This document shows positions 29,888-39,165 of a stretch of 64,000 nt of DNA, one piece after another; within the stretch, counting starts at the first letter, position 1; each line of letters begins with the position of its first letter. The notes beneath the pieces were generated by a model. It searched no databases. It saw nothing but the letters and a program-made list of their open reading frames with translations, and was not told the DNA's origin. The translations under genes and the position numbers were made by a program. Source of the stretch: Pseudochryseolinea flava (GTDB lineage: Bacteria > Bacteroidota > Bacteroidia > Cytophagales > Cyclobacteriaceae). Location: NCBI RefSeq assembly GCF_003286915.1, contig NZ_QMFY01000004.1, positions 124,001 to 188,000 of the forward strand, written 5' to 3'.

Positions 29888-31618
29888 ATGACTCAACTTC
29901 TAAAAGACGTTCAGACTAAAGCCCAAGTATGGATCGACAGCCCTGTAATCGACGATACGACAAAAGCCGAGGTCAAATCCCTCCTCTCTAACCAAGATTC
30001 AAAAGAACTGATCGATAATTTTTATAAAGATCTGGAATTTGGTACCGGAGGCCTTCGCGGTATTATGGGCGCTGGCTCAAACTGCATGAATAAGTACACG
30101 GTTGGAATTGCTACACAGGGTCTCGCAAACTATCTACTGAAAGCTTTCCCCGGCAAAACCATCAAAGTCGCGATCGCGCATGATAGCCGTAACAATAGCC
30201 GTTTCTTTGCGCAAGTGGTGGCAGATGTGTTTTCCGCCAATGGAATTCACGTTTTTATGTTCGCCGAACTCCGCCCCACCCCCCTGCTTTCATTCGCCAT
30301 CCGCTACCTGAAATGCGAATCGGGTATCGTCATCACCGCATCGCACAATCCGAAGGAATACAATGGATACAAAGCCTACTGGAATGATGGAGCGCAGGTT
30401 GTTCCTCCGCACGATAAGAATATCATCAAGGAAGTCAACACCATTACTTCATTCAGCCAGGTTAAATTCAATGCGAATCCATCATTAATTAAGACTATAG
30501 GTACAGAGGTAGAACAGGCTTATTTTGAAGAAGTTAAGAAGATCATACCGAACCATGAAATCATCGCCAAACACAACGCTATTCCGTTGGTTTATTCGAG
30601 TATCCACGGTGCGGGGATCACAATGGTTCCGGAAACTTTAAAACAGATTGGCTTCACCAACATTCACGTTGTTGATGAACAAGCAAAGCCAGACGGAAAC
30701 TTTCCGACCGTAAAGTCACCAAACCCGGAAGAGCAATCCGCTATGGAAATGGTTATTGCAAAGGGCAAGGCCGTGGGTGCCACCATGGTAATGGCCACTG
30801 ACCCTGATACAGACCGCGTGGGTATTGGCGTCCGAAAATCTGATGGTGAATTCATTCTATTGAACGGAAACCAAGCTTTCAGTTTAATGATGTACTTCAT
30901 CATGAAAAACCTGAAAGAAACGAAGAACACTTATATCGCGAAGACAATTGTAACCACGGAGTTGGTAGATGCAATGGCTGCAAAACTTGGAATCGAATGC
31001 TACAACACCCTTACCGGCTTTAAATACATTGCCGAATTGATGGGCAAATTTGAAGGGAAGAAAACATTTGTGGCCGCTGGCGAAGAAAGCTATGGATACA
31101 TGGCCGGTGACTTTGTTCGCGACAAAGATGCAGTTTCCGCGTGCGCATTCTTTGCGGCGATGGCGGCCAGTGCAACGGAACAAGGCAAGTCGCTCTATGA
31201 TTGGTTGATTGACATGTATGTTGAATATGGATTCTTCAAAGAAGGTTTATTGAACGTAACCAAGAAAGGTCAGCAAGGTGAGATGGAAATCAAAGCGATG
31301 ATGGAGAAATTCAGAACAAACCCGCCTGCCCAGATTAATGGCTCTAAAGTAGTTCAACTACTTGATTATAAAAGCCTGATTCAAAAAGATTTAACAACAG
31401 GAAAAGAATCAAAACTTGACTTCCCGAATTCGGATGTTTTGCAATTCTATCTGGAAGATGGCACGAAGGTATCTGTCCGTCCATCGGGTACGGAACCGAA
31501 GATCAAGTTTTACATCAGCGTAAACGCAAAGCTTCCGTCGAAGGAAGAATTTAAGACTGTTGATCAAACCTTGGATGCAAAAATCAAAGGTGTTGAACAA
31601 TACCTGATGAGCGTTTAA
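29888..31618 (+). CDS. Phospho-sugar mutase (phosphoglucomutase/phosphomannomutase family)
   Basis: 576 residues, cytoplasmic, interconverting hexose 1- and 6-phosphates. The phosphoserine is Ser152 in VITASHNPKEYNGY; the metal loop is DPDTDR (Asp305, 307, 309); the sugar-specificity loop is GEESYG and the phosphate-binding loop is RPSGTEPK. The length and these motifs fit the PgcA-like phosphoglucomutases of Bacteroidota and Firmicutes. It supplies hexose 1-phosphate for the sugar nucleotides needed by glycan assembly, though it is not linked to the glycan locus here. Confidence 0.94.
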   Translation: MTQLLKDVQTKAQVWIDSPVIDDTTKAEVKSLLSNQDSKELIDNFYKDLEFGTGGLRGIMGAGSNCMNKYTVGIATQGLANYLLKAFPGKTIKVAIAHDSRNNSRFFAQVVADVFSANGIHVFMFAELRPTPLLSFAIRYLKCESGIVITASHNPKEYNGYKAYWNDGAQVVPPHDKNIIKEVNTITSFSQVKFNANPSLIKTIGTEVEQAYFEEVKKIIPNHEIIAKHNAIPLVYSSIHGAGITMVPETLKQIGFTNIHVVDEQAKPDGNFPTVKSPNPEEQSAMEMVIAKGKAVGATMVMATDPDTDRVGIGVRKSDGEFILLNGNQAFSLMMYFIMKNLKETKNTYIAKTIVTTELVDAMAAKLGIECYNTLTGFKYIAELMGKFEGKKTFVAAGEESYGYMAGDFVRDKDAVSACAFFAAMAASATEQGKSLYDWLIDMYVEYGFFKEGLLNVTKKGQQGEMEIKAMMEKFRTNPPAQINGSKVVQLLDYKSLIQKDLTTGKESKLDFPNSDVLQFYLEDGTKVSVRPSGTEPKIKFYISVNAKLPSKEEFKTVDQTLDAKIKGVEQYLMSV

Positions 31619-31628
31619 GAGTACAAAG

Positions 31629-31656
31629 AGCGAACCGGAACGATTCTGGTTCGCTT
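31629..31656 (+). terminator. Probable terminator of the phospho-sugar mutase gene
   Basis: AGCGAACC (31629-31636) and GGTTCGCT (31648-31655) form an 8-bp stem with an 11-base loop. The following T-tract is short and interrupted (TTCCCTTATT). Confidence 0.55.
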
Positions 31657-31684
31657 TCCCTTATTCATCAAAATTACTTCGCCT

Positions 31685-32134
31685 ATGAATCCCGTCATCG
31701 AATCATTAGTAGAGCTCTTCGACCGTGATCTTCAAAAATTAGAAGACGAGATTAAGGCTTATCCGGATGAGGCACTCCTTTGGAAAGCCGTGCCGGGAAC
31801 CACCAACCCGGGTGGAAATCTTGCCCTGCACTTATCTGGAAATCTCCAAAACTACTTTGGCGCTGTGTTGGGAAATACGGGCTATAAGCGAAACCGGCCG
31901 CTCGAATTTTCCGCCAAGGATGTTCCAATTTCAGAAGTCGTAAAAGAAATCAAAGCTGCTCGGGCTGCGGTCAAAAAGGTACTCCTCGATACCAAGATTG
32001 AAGATTTCACAAAAATATACCCTGAAGAAATCTTCGGAAAGCCCATGACATACATGTTCTTTTTCAACCACCTGTATGGCCACCTCAACTATCATTTAGG
32101 CCAAGTCAATTATCACCGGAGAATAGTGAAGTAA
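31685..32134 (+). CDS. DinB-superfamily protein
   Basis: 149 residues, an all-helical four-helix-bundle protein. His49 (in LALHLSGN) with His133 and His137 (in HLYGHLNYHLGQ) make the three-histidine metal site typical of DinB/YfiT-like proteins. Some members are thiol S-transferases (bacillithiol or mycothiol); most have no known role. The gene stands between the phospho-sugar mutase gene and a structured repeat. Confidence 0.85.
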   Translation: MNPVIESLVELFDRDLQKLEDEIKAYPDEALLWKAVPGTTNPGGNLALHLSGNLQNYFGAVLGNTGYKRNRPLEFSAKDVPISEVVKEIKAARAAVKKVLLDTKIEDFTKIYPEEIFGKPMTYMFFFNHLYGHLNYHLGQVNYHRRIVK

Positions 32135-32164
32135 CCTTAAGGATCAAGGCTTGTATTTGCTTCA

Positions 32165-32275
32165 TGCAAATTAGGGCAATGCCCCGAGGCGGGGCCCGGG
32201 CTATCCGCTATACTCCTCGTCCCTAGCTCAGCCCAACGCTACTGCGGGGTGTCGCTCCTATCCCTATTGCTTGCA
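32165..32275. repeat. GC-rich structured intergenic element with terminal inverted repeats
   Basis: Ends TGCAA-N2-TAGGG (from 32165) and CCCTA-N4-TTGCA (to 32275) are inverted repeats. Inside is a perfect hairpin GCCCCG-AGG-CGGGGC (32181-32195), then CCGGGCTATCCGCTATA and CTCCTATCCCTA blocks. The composition contrasts with the flanks. I recall similar CGGGCTATCCGCT...CTATCCCTA blocks between genes in many Bacteroidota genomes, but I know no family name and could not check this. It may be a palindromic repeat or a small non-autonomous element. Confidence 0.55.
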
Positions 32276-32304
32276 ACTAGGTTCCAACACTTGATCACAT
32301 TTTC

Positions 32305-32312
32305 TATCTTTG
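32305..32312 (+). promoter_or_regulatory. Possible -7 box of the mtaB promoter
   Basis: TATCTTTG matches TAnnTTTG, 54 bp before the mtaB start and just after the structured repeat. No clear -33 TTG lies at the expected spacing. Confidence 0.45.
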
Positions 32313-32365
32313 TCCCGTACTGGTAAGAGGCCACTTTGGAAACCAGCTAACGAAGGCCGAAGGAA

Positions 32366-33703
32366 ATGAAAAAAGTCGCTTTTTATACATTAGGATGCAA
32401 GTTAAACTACTCAGAGACATCAACGATCTCGAGGATGTTTGAAGAAAAAGGCTATAAAAAGGTCGATTTCAACGATACCCCTGACATTTTTATTATTAAT
32501 ACGTGTTCGGTGACCGAGAATGCGGATAAAAAATGTCACAAGATCGTACGCGAAGCGCGAGCAATTTCACCCGATGGGTATGTGGCGATCATCGGATGTT
32601 ATGCACAGTTAAAGCCGAAAGAGATTTCCGAGATCCCAGGCGTTGATGCCGTACTTGGTGCCGCCGAAAAGTTTAGACTTCACGAGCTTCTTGATGGCTT
32701 CGTTAGAAAACCTGATGCTCAAGTATTCGCTTCCGAAATCAATGAAGCAAAACGTTTCAACACCTCCTACTCCGCCAACGACCGCACCAGAACTTTCCTC
32801 AAAGTCCAGGACGGCTGCGACTACTCCTGCACTTTCTGCACCATTCCTTTAGCGCGCGGAAACAGCAGAAGTGACAGTATCGCCAATATTATCGAAACTG
32901 CCCGCGAGATCGCAGCTACCGAAGTTAGGGAAATAGTTCTTACCGGTGTGAATACCGGCGACTTCGGACTTCAAGACGGAAAACGCGTTGAACGATTTAT
33001 AGATTTAATCAAGGCACTAGACGAAGTAGAAGGCATCGACCGCTTCCGGATTTCATCGATAGAGCCAAACCTACTAACCGACGAGATTATTGAATTCGTG
33101 GCTTCTTCTAAGAAGTTTGTCCCGCATTTCCATATTCCGTTACAGTCGGGCTCGAACAAGATTCTACGGTTAATGCGCCGGCGCTACCAACGCGAACTCT
33201 ACGTTGAGCGTGTCACAAAAATCAAAGCGCTCATGCCACACTGCTGTATCGGCGTGGATGTGATCGTAGGATTCCCGGGTGAAACACAGGAAGATTTCCT
33301 GGAGACCTACCAATTTTTGAACGACATCGACATCTCCTATCTCCACGTATTTACCTACTCAGAAAGAGAAAATACACTGGCCGCAACAATGGAAGGGATT
33401 GTTCCCGGAAATCACCGCGCTGATCGATCAAAAATGCTCCACATTCTCTCGGACAAAAAAAGACGTAAGTTCTACGACGATAACCTCGGGAAGGAAGGGA
33501 CAGTCTTATTCGAGAATGATGTTGAAAACGGAATGATGCACGGCTTCACAGAGAATTACATTCGGGTGTCCGCCAAGTATGACCCCATTCTCATCAACGA
33601 ACTTAAAGCAGTGAAACTGATATCGGTGAACAGCATTGGACATGTGGAGGTCGAAGAGGCCGACACTGAGATATTAAAGCACTTACCCCAACATCGCTTG
33701 TAA
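32366..33703 (+). CDS. mtaB: tRNA t6A37 methylthiotransferase MtaB
   Basis: 445 residues, a radical-SAM enzyme that adds a methylthio group to N6-threonylcarbamoyladenosine-37 of tRNA. The N-terminal MTTase domain has the three cluster cysteines Cys11, Cys47 and Cys78. The radical SAM motif CxxxCxxC is Cys151, Cys155 and Cys158 in GCDYSCTFCTIPLARG. A TRAM-like segment ends the protein. The opening YTLGCKLNYSET is typical of MtaB (YqeV) rather than MiaB or RimO. Confidence 0.95.
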   Translation: MKKVAFYTLGCKLNYSETSTISRMFEEKGYKKVDFNDTPDIFIINTCSVTENADKKCHKIVREARAISPDGYVAIIGCYAQLKPKEISEIPGVDAVLGAAEKFRLHELLDGFVRKPDAQVFASEINEAKRFNTSYSANDRTRTFLKVQDGCDYSCTFCTIPLARGNSRSDSIANIIETAREIAATEVREIVLTGVNTGDFGLQDGKRVERFIDLIKALDEVEGIDRFRISSIEPNLLTDEIIEFVASSKKFVPHFHIPLQSGSNKILRLMRRRYQRELYVERVTKIKALMPHCCIGVDVIVGFPGETQEDFLETYQFLNDIDISYLHVFTYSERENTLAATMEGIVPGNHRADRSKMLHILSDKKRRKFYDDNLGKEGTVLFENDVENGMMHGFTENYIRVSAKYDPILINELKAVKLISVNSIGHVEVEEADTEILKHLPQHRL

Positions 33704-33708
33704 GGCAG

Positions 33709-33776
33709 ATCAACGATTTACAAAAAAGCTCACCGCTTAACCGTGCGGAGAGAAATATCAGCTAGCTTTCGTTGAT
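33709..33776. repeat. Long imperfect dyad downstream of mtaB
   Basis: The 13-base right arm AGCTTTCGTTGAT (33764-33776) pairs completely with the left arm (ATCAACGA at 33709, then AAGCT at 33726-33730), apart from a bulge in the left arm. The apex holds a small CCGC/GCGG hairpin. It could be an RNA structure at the mtaB 3' end. Confidence 0.45.
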
Positions 33777-33995
33777 TGTATTATGCGGCAATCAAATTCC
33801 TTATTTGGCAAAAACATACCGTTGACAGTCAATGTTTTATTAGCGCATCCAAAACAATTGCGCTAACATTCTTAATGCGCAAATCTCAATCGCTGCGAGT
33901 CGAAAATGGAACTCTTTATCAAACTCCTTACATCGCTATGTTATTGGGTTACTCTTAGAAGTGCACGTCGTTTCTTGCCAATATCTTTGTATCAC

Positions 33996-34112
33996 TGATT
34001 AAGATTTACACCAAGATTTTTTATATCGGGAGCCTACTTTAACCTAACGGGTAAAGATCTGGAGAGAACCACGAATGAAGCGATTGATGCTGTGCTGGGT
34101 TCTCTCCTTTCT
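33996..34112 (+). ncRNA. Candidate small RNA
   Basis: TATCTTTG at 33982-33989 could start a transcript near 33996, and a 10-bp stem (34061-34070 with 34098-34107) followed by TTTCTTTTTTT would end it after about 115 nt. Upstream, AGATTTACACC and GGGTAAAGATCT can pair around a large loop. No coding frame fits. The family is unknown; a 6S-like RNA is one possibility by size only. The stem-loop might instead simply terminate mtaB readthrough. Confidence 0.35.
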
Positions 34113-34115
34113 TTT
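34061..34115 (+). terminator. Stem-loop terminator on the plus strand
   Basis: GGAGAGAACC (34061-34070) and GGTTCTCTCC (34098-34107) form a perfect 10-bp stem with a 27-base loop, followed by TTTCTTTTTTT. The T-run lies on the plus strand, so it does not belong to the leftward lolD gene. Confidence 0.7.
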
Positions 34116-34122
34116 TTTAACA

Positions 34123-34779
34123 TTAGACTTTCAATCTTCCGTCGGCAATTTCCACTCTCCGGTCTGCCATTTTCGAAAGTTCTTCATTATGGGTTACGAT
34201 CACAAAGGTTTGCCCCAATTCACTCCTTAGCTTAAAGAAGAGATTATGGAGTTCAAGCGCATTCTTGGAGTCAAGGTTTCCGCTTGGTTCATCCGCTAAA
34301 ATCATCTTCGGTGAATTAATCAACGCTCTTGCGACTGCGGTTCTTTGTTGCTCTCCCCCAGACATCTCTGATGGCTTATGGTCCGCCCGTGAAGCCAGGC
34401 CCAGCCTATCGAGTAACTCAAGACCTTTTTTTCGAACAGATGCCTCGTTAGATGAATTTCCGATTAACCCAGGAATCATCACATTCTCCAGTGCGGTAAA
34501 TTCCGGCAACAGATTATGAAATTGAAAAACAAAACCAATGGTTTGATTCCTGAAGGCCGATAACGCCTTGGGTGAATACGCAAATACATCGGCGTTATTA
34601 ATCAGCACCTTTCCTTTATCCGGAGAATCAAGTGTTCCCATGATATGAAGAAGCGTACTCTTTCCCGCGCCAGATGCTCCAACGATGGCAACAACTTCCC
34701 CTTGCGCGATCTCAAGATCGATACCCTTTAAGACTTTCAACTGCCCATAAGATTTCTCGACCTGGCTGATCTGTAGCAT
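34123..34779 (-). CDS. lolD: ABC transporter ATP-binding protein, LolD-like
   Basis: 218 residues. Walker [10 protein letters not shown] (34-42), Q-loop in [12 protein letters not shown], signature SGGEQQR (140-146), Walker [10 protein letters not shown] with catalytic Glu164, and switch His in VTHNEE. The [17 protein letters not shown] stretch is typical of LolD, which powers the release of lipoproteins from the inner membrane with LolC/E. No LolC/E gene is adjacent, so other members of the MacB/LolD/FtsE group remain possible. It is divergent from sucC. Confidence 0.85.
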   Translation of the reverse strand: MLQISQVEKSYGQLKVLKGIDLEIAQGEVVAIVGASGAGKSTLLHIMGTLDSPDKGKVLINNADVFAYSPKALSAFRNQTIGFVFQFHNLLPEFTALENVMIPGLIGNSSNEASVRKKGLELLDRLGLASRADHKPSEMSGGEQQRTAVARALINSPKMILADEPSGNLDSKNALELHNLFFKLRSELGQTFVIVTHNEELSKMADRRVEIADGRLKV

Positions 34780-34849
34780 TATTTTGAATTATTCGGTTTT
34801 CTTGAAATAAACCATGAAATACGCTAGTTTCGCCCAAAACAAAAAATCC

Positions 34850-36061
34850 ATGAATATTCACGAATACCAGGGTAAGGAAATTCTTAAGCGTTACGGCGTA
34901 GCCATTCAACGTGGTATTGTTGCCGACAATTATGACAGTGCAATCGCCGCGGCGAAAGAGCTTCAAGCAGAAACTGGTACCAAGTGGTTCGTGGTGAAGT
35001 CACAAATTCACGCGGGTGGTCGTGGTAAAGGAACCGTGAAGGAAACAGGATCTAAAGGTGTTGTTCTTGCAAAAAGCATTGCTGAAGTTCCGGAGAAAGT
35101 AAAAGGTGTATTGGGTGGAACGCTTGTCACCATCCAAACGGGTCCTGAAGGAAAAAAAGTAAACAAGGTTTTAATTGCCGAGGACGTATACTACCCTGGC
35201 GAGAACGAACCGAAAGAATATTATATGAGTATCCTTCTCGATCGCGCTACAGGGTCACCTGTTATCATGGCATCGACTGAGGGAGGAATGAATATTGAGG
35301 AGGTAGCTGAAAATCATCCAGAAAAAATCATCAAAGAATGGATTGATCCCGCAGTCGGACTTCAACCATTTCAAGCTAGAAAACTCGCATTCGCTTTAGG
35401 ATGGGAAGGCAACGCATTTAAAGAAGGCGTTAAATTTATCAACTCCTTATATAATGCATACCTGGGTCTTGATGCGTCGATGTTTGAAATCAACCCTTTG
35501 CTTAAAACCTCTGACAACAAAATTATCGCTGTCGATGCAAAAGTAAACCTTGATGAGAACGCACTCTATCGTCATAAAGATCTTGCCGAACTCCGCGATG
35601 TAACAGAAGAAGATCCATTGGAAGTTGAGGCTGGCAAATCCGGCTTGAACTACGTGAAGCTTGATGGTAACGTGGGGTGTATGGTAAACGGCGCCGGGTT
35701 AGCAATGGCTACCATGGACATCATCAAACTTTCTGGTGGTGAGCCTGCAAACTTCCTCGACGTAGGAGGTGGCGCAAACGCAGAAACGGTTGAAGCCGGA
35801 TTCCGTATCATTTTGAAAGATCCGAACGTAAAGGCGATTCTTATCAACATCTTCGGTGGTATCGTTCGCTGCGATCGGGTTGCAAACGGTGTCGTTGAGG
35901 CATACAAGAAAATTGGCAATATTCATGTACCGATCATTGTAAGGCTTCAGGGTACTAACGCTGAAGAAGGCGCGAAGATCATAGAACAATCTGGCTTGAA
36001 AGTTTTCTCAGCTATTCTATTAAAAGATGCCGCTAAAAGAGTAAAAGAGGTTTTGGCCTAA
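34850..36061 (+). CDS. sucC: Succinyl-CoA synthetase subunit beta
   Basis: 403 residues from ATG 34850. A longer frame from 34814 adds 12 residues not seen in the family, whose proteins begin [16 protein letters not shown] as here. The N-terminal ATP-grasp domain shows [12 protein letters not shown], and the C-terminal ligase domain shows [14 protein letters not shown] and the [11 protein letters not shown] segment. The enzyme makes ATP (or GTP) from succinyl-CoA in the TCA cycle with the alpha subunit SucD, which is not in this window; unlinked sucC and sucD are common in Bacteroidota. Confidence 0.96.
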   Translation: MNIHEYQGKEILKRYGVAIQRGIVADNYDSAIAAAKELQAETGTKWFVVKSQIHAGGRGKGTVKETGSKGVVLAKSIAEVPEKVKGVLGGTLVTIQTGPEGKKVNKVLIAEDVYYPGENEPKEYYMSILLDRATGSPVIMASTEGGMNIEEVAENHPEKIIKEWIDPAVGLQPFQARKLAFALGWEGNAFKEGVKFINSLYNAYLGLDASMFEINPLLKTSDNKIIAVDAKVNLDENALYRHKDLAELRDVTEEDPLEVEAGKSGLNYVKLDGNVGCMVNGAGLAMATMDIIKLSGGEPANFLDVGGGANAETVEAGFRIILKDPNVKAILINIFGGIVRCDRVANGVVEAYKKIGNIHVPIIVRLQGTNAEEGAKIIEQSGLKVFSAILLKDAAKRVKEVLA

Positions 36062-36115
36062 TAATCAGGCGGGTATCGTTTTTAATTGTTTATATTGTTG
36101 AAAAATTTGCCGTTG

Positions 36116-36988
36116 ATGAGGAGTTTCAAAATACTCGTTTTTACTATTGTAACCTTTGCCCCGTTCTTTGCAGATGCACAGAGCTTCTTTGCCATACGAA
36201 GAAACAGAAATCTTCTTGTTGGATTAGGTTCAGGCACTGCTAACTACTACGGGGAGATGGTCAACCCTGGTGAATTTGGGATTATTAAACCCAATATTAC
36301 GGTGAGTGCTGAATATTATTGGCTACCTCGCATCAGCTCCAGGGCTCAACTGACATGGTTCCAATTTTCTGGAGATGATTCAAAAGCGGATGATGATAGA
36401 CGAGAAAGAAACTTGTCGTTCACGTCGAGTAATATCGAGTTAAGTGTGATTGGCGTGGTTCACCTCTCCCCTATGGGTACGCGATTTTATCAAAGATCGC
36501 CTCTTGACATCTACGGCTTTTTGGGGTTTGGCCTTTTGCGCTTTAATCCAAAAACCGTCGCACCTGACGGCGAAAAAGTAGCACTCGCTCCATTGCAAAC
36601 TGAAGGCGTAAAATACAGTCGCATCCAACCTGTCATTCCTGTTGGTTTAGGTGTGCGAGTTAAGGTTGATCCATTCTTTAATATACTCGTAGAAGGCGGA
36701 TACCGCCTAACATTCACAGACTATCTTGATGACGTCAGCATCAAGCGCTACCCTGATCCAGCGATACTCAGCAGTGATCTTGCGAGGGCACTGTCAGACC
36801 GAAGACCTGAAATCGGTACACAACCTGACAGACCCCAAGAAGTTGGTGTACGCGGTAATCCAGATGAAAACGATGGTTATTTTATTGCGAACATAACGCT
36901 GCAATACTACCTACCAACAGAAATTTTCAGAAGTTCACAACACAAGCTTTACCGATCAAAACGGAAATTCTGGAACAGACGCCGATAA
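36116..36988 (+). CDS. DUF6089-like outer-membrane beta-barrel protein
   Basis: 290 residues from ATG 36116; a TTG at 36086 would put 10 extra residues before a good signal peptide (ending FADA) and is rejected. The mature protein is rich in alternating beta strands. The early ANYYGEMVNP segment is like that of DUF6089 proteins of Bacteroidota, and the end is a barrel strand followed by a basic tail (KRKFWNRRR). No enzymatic motif. It follows sucC by 54 bp and is followed by a strong terminator. Confidence 0.75.
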   Translation: MRSFKILVFTIVTFAPFFADAQSFFAIRRNRNLLVGLGSGTANYYGEMVNPGEFGIIKPNITVSAEYYWLPRISSRAQLTWFQFSGDDSKADDDRRERNLSFTSSNIELSVIGVVHLSPMGTRFYQRSPLDIYGFLGFGLLRFNPKTVAPDGEKVALAPLQTEGVKYSRIQPVIPVGLGVRVKVDPFFNILVEGGYRLTFTDYLDDVSIKRYPDPAILSSDLARALSDRRPEIGTQPDRPQEVGVRGNPDENDGYFIANITLQYYLPTEIFRSSQHKLYRSKRKFWNRRR

Positions 36989-37016
36989 ATAGTTTTAAGG
37001 AATAGAATTAAAATAG

Positions 37017-37049
37017 CACCCCGTCACGAATTTGTCGGGGTGTTTTAGT
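37017..37049 (+). terminator. Rho-independent terminator after the DUF6089-like gene
   Basis: CACCCCG (37017-37023) and CGGGGTG (37036-37042) form a 7-bp GC-rich stem with a 12-base loop, followed by TTTTAGTTTTT. It separates the housekeeping part from the glycan locus. Confidence 0.85.
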
Positions 37050-37226
37050 TTTTACCTATATAGTATAAAGAAACATTTCACACAACCGTGTGTAAGTCAA
37101 GATCGAATTGATTGAGATTAGGTAACACTGCTGATATCAGAGTATCAAATTATCACAACGTTGAAAGAGTACCGCGCGGAGAAACTGATGACTAGTCGAA
37201 ACACAAAATTCAGAAGTCTATAAAAA

Positions 37227-39128
37227 TTACCCCTGAGGCAGATCGAGAACCTCAAAACGAGAGTAGTTACTCTTGTACTCAGGAACAATCTCCTTCATGA
37301 GCGTCACCATCTTATGCTCATTCTTGTCGTTGATAAAATCCTCTAGTAGGTCTAAGTTTCGGCATACCTCATCATATTGATATTCGGAGACCTTTGCCTT
37401 TAAGATCTTTTCATTGTGTGTAGGAATCGTATTCTCTTGATCGTTCAGCAACTCTTCATAAAGTTTTTCTCCATCACGAAGCCCCGTAAATACAATCTCG
37501 ATGTCTTTATTAAGTTCCTTACCAGAAAGCATAACCATTTTTCTAGCGAGATCATAAATCTTGATCGGCTTGCCCATATCAAAGATGAAAATCTCACCTC
37601 CTCTACCCATTACACCGGCTTCAATTACCAACTCACATGCTTCAGGAATGGTCATGAAAAATCTCGTGATCTCAGGGTGGGTAACCGTAATCGGTCCACC
37701 TTTCATTAATTGCTCTTTAAATATAGGAATGACGGATCCATTCGAACCAAGTACGTTGCCAAAACGAGTTGTTACAAATGACGTATTCCCGAGGGCCAAT
37801 GAGCTATTGTATCCGTTCAGTGACTGCACGTAGATTTCCGCAATTCGTTTGGTGCATCCCATCACATTAGTTGGATTCACTGCCTTATCGGTAGAAATCA
37901 TGACGAATTTCTTAACCTTATGGCGCACTGCGGTATCTGCAAGATTCTTTGTCCCAAATATGTTAACCGCTACCGCCTCGGACGGATTGCTTTCCATCAT
38001 GGGAACGTGCTTATAAGCTGCGGCATGAAACACCATTTCTGGCTTAAAATCGTTGAATATCCTATCAATCCGCTCTTTATTACAGATATCAGCGATACAA
38101 ACAATCAATTTTGTTGGCAACCCCTTACTTCGTAGTTCACGCTCAATATCAAACAGTGGTGATTCTGCTTGATCAATGATAATCATTGTTGTTGGTCTAA
38201 ACGTGATTATTTGGCGTGCTAACTCAGAGCCAATAGATCCCGCTGCTCCGGTAATACAAATTACCTTTCCCTGGAGTGCATTCTGAATAGTCCCATTATT
38301 GAGTTTAATCACCTCACGCCCCAGCAGATCCTCAATGTTAATATCACGAATTTCCTTCACGTCGAAATCGTTCCGAAGCCACTTATCAAAAGACGTTACA
38401 TAGCTAACACGAACTCCATGCGCCAATGCCTCATCCACAATCTCATTCTTTCGGTCTATGGAAAGATTCTTTACGGCAATGACAAGTCTTTTGACTGCAT
38501 GCTTCTTGACGAGGTCATTTAGTTTATCTGAATTATAGATCTTCGTTCCGTTGATTTCTTTCCCATTCTTTTGGACATCATCATCCATAAATGCGACAAG
38601 TTTGTACGAGCTATGAAGATCCGCTTCAATCGCTTGCTTTGTAAGAAAACCTGCCACGCCGGCACCGAAAACCACCACAGGAACCGAAGTCCCAGAGTTC
38701 GTTTTATATAGTGTGAACAGATTCTTCACCAGAATGCGATATTGGTATAGCAACAAACTTGAAATGAAGAACGCGATGAAAACTACAGAGAAGGGTATGA
38801 CATTTTTCCCTGTATTGTAATAATACACGAGGTTTACAATTACAATCATCGACACGCTGAGCAACTCAGTTCTGATGATACGCAGACCATCTTGGATGCC
38901 AGTGTAACGGACGATCCCTGCGTAGCTTTTTGTAATTAACGTTGATGCAAAGGCGGCTACCATTGTCAGAATTATTCCTGACAGTGGCTTATATGAAATA
39001 ACCTCACTAATGTGAAAGTTGAAACGAAGAAGGAAGGCAAGGCAGACAGAGGTAAATATTAAGAACTGGTCGATTAAAATAACCACCCACCTCGGCAACA
39101 CCGTGAGCTTATTGAGCACTTTTACCAA
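37227..39128 (-). CDS. pglF: Membrane UDP-GlcNAc 4,6-dehydratase (PglF/WbpM/CapD type)
   Basis: 633 residues. Four membrane helices fill the first ~130 residues, then a CoA-binding-like Rossmann domain (about 148-240) and the short-chain dehydrogenase domain. NAD is bound at ITGAAGSIGSE (292-302). The active site is STDKAV (412-417) with Met423 and Lys427 in NVMGCTK, the Met-for-Tyr variant typical of WbpM/PglF. The product would be the UDP-4-keto-6-deoxy sugar used by the PglE-like aminotransferase at 43250-44374. No in-frame ATG exists upstream: the frame begins at TTG 39128, or GTG 39119. It is the last gene of the leftward glycan locus. Confidence 0.92.
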   Translation of the reverse strand: MVKVLNKLTVLPRWVVILIDQFLIFTSVCLAFLLRFNFHISEVISYKPLSGIILTMVAAFASTLITKSYAGIVRYTGIQDGLRIIRTELLSVSMIVIVNLVYYYNTGKNVIPFSVVFIAFFISSLLLYQYRILVKNLFTLYKTNSGTSVPVVVFGAGVAGFLTKQAIEADLHSSYKLVAFMDDDVQKNGKEINGTKIYNSDKLNDLVKKHAVKRLVIAVKNLSIDRKNEIVDEALAHGVRVSYVTSFDKWLRNDFDVKEIRDINIEDLLGREVIKLNNGTIQNALQGKVICITGAAGSIGSELARQIITFRPTTMIIIDQAESPLFDIERELRSKGLPTKLIVCIADICNKERIDRIFNDFKPEMVFHAAAYKHVPMMESNPSEAVAVNIFGTKNLADTAVRHKVKKFVMISTDKAVNPTNVMGCTKRIAEIYVQSLNGYNSSLALGNTSFVTTRFGNVLGSNGSVIPIFKEQLMKGGPITVTHPEITRFFMTIPEACELVIEAGVMGRGGEIFIFDMGKPIKIYDLARKMVMLSGKELNKDIEIVFTGLRDGEKLYEELLNDQENTIPTHNEKILKAKVSEYQYDEVCRNLDLLEDFINDKNEHKMVTLMKEIVPEYKSNYSRFEVLDLPQG

Positions 39129-39165
39129 AGAATTCTTATTTAGTAATACGCAGATTAACTAAGTG

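Larger units (their letters stand above)
33704..34122. other. Structured non-coding stretch between mtaB and lolD
   Basis: About 420 bases without a convincing gene. It holds a large imperfect dyad (33709-33776), a -7 box (33982-33989) and a strong stem-loop with a T-run (34061-34115). A 60-codon frame at 33776-33958 has no start context or homology I recognise and is not called. Confidence 0.6.

Noticed and set aside
32161-32275. tRNA or rRNA fragment suggested by the GC-rich hairpins
   Set aside because: No cloverleaf, T-loop (GGTTCGAAT-like) or CCA-type end is present.
33776-33958. 60-codon open frame downstream of mtaB
   Set aside because: No recognisable motif and it begins inside a dyad; treated as non-coding.
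34814-34849. 12-residue extension of SucC
   Set aside because: Family members begin at the [12 protein letters not shown] segment; the extra residues are upstream sequence.
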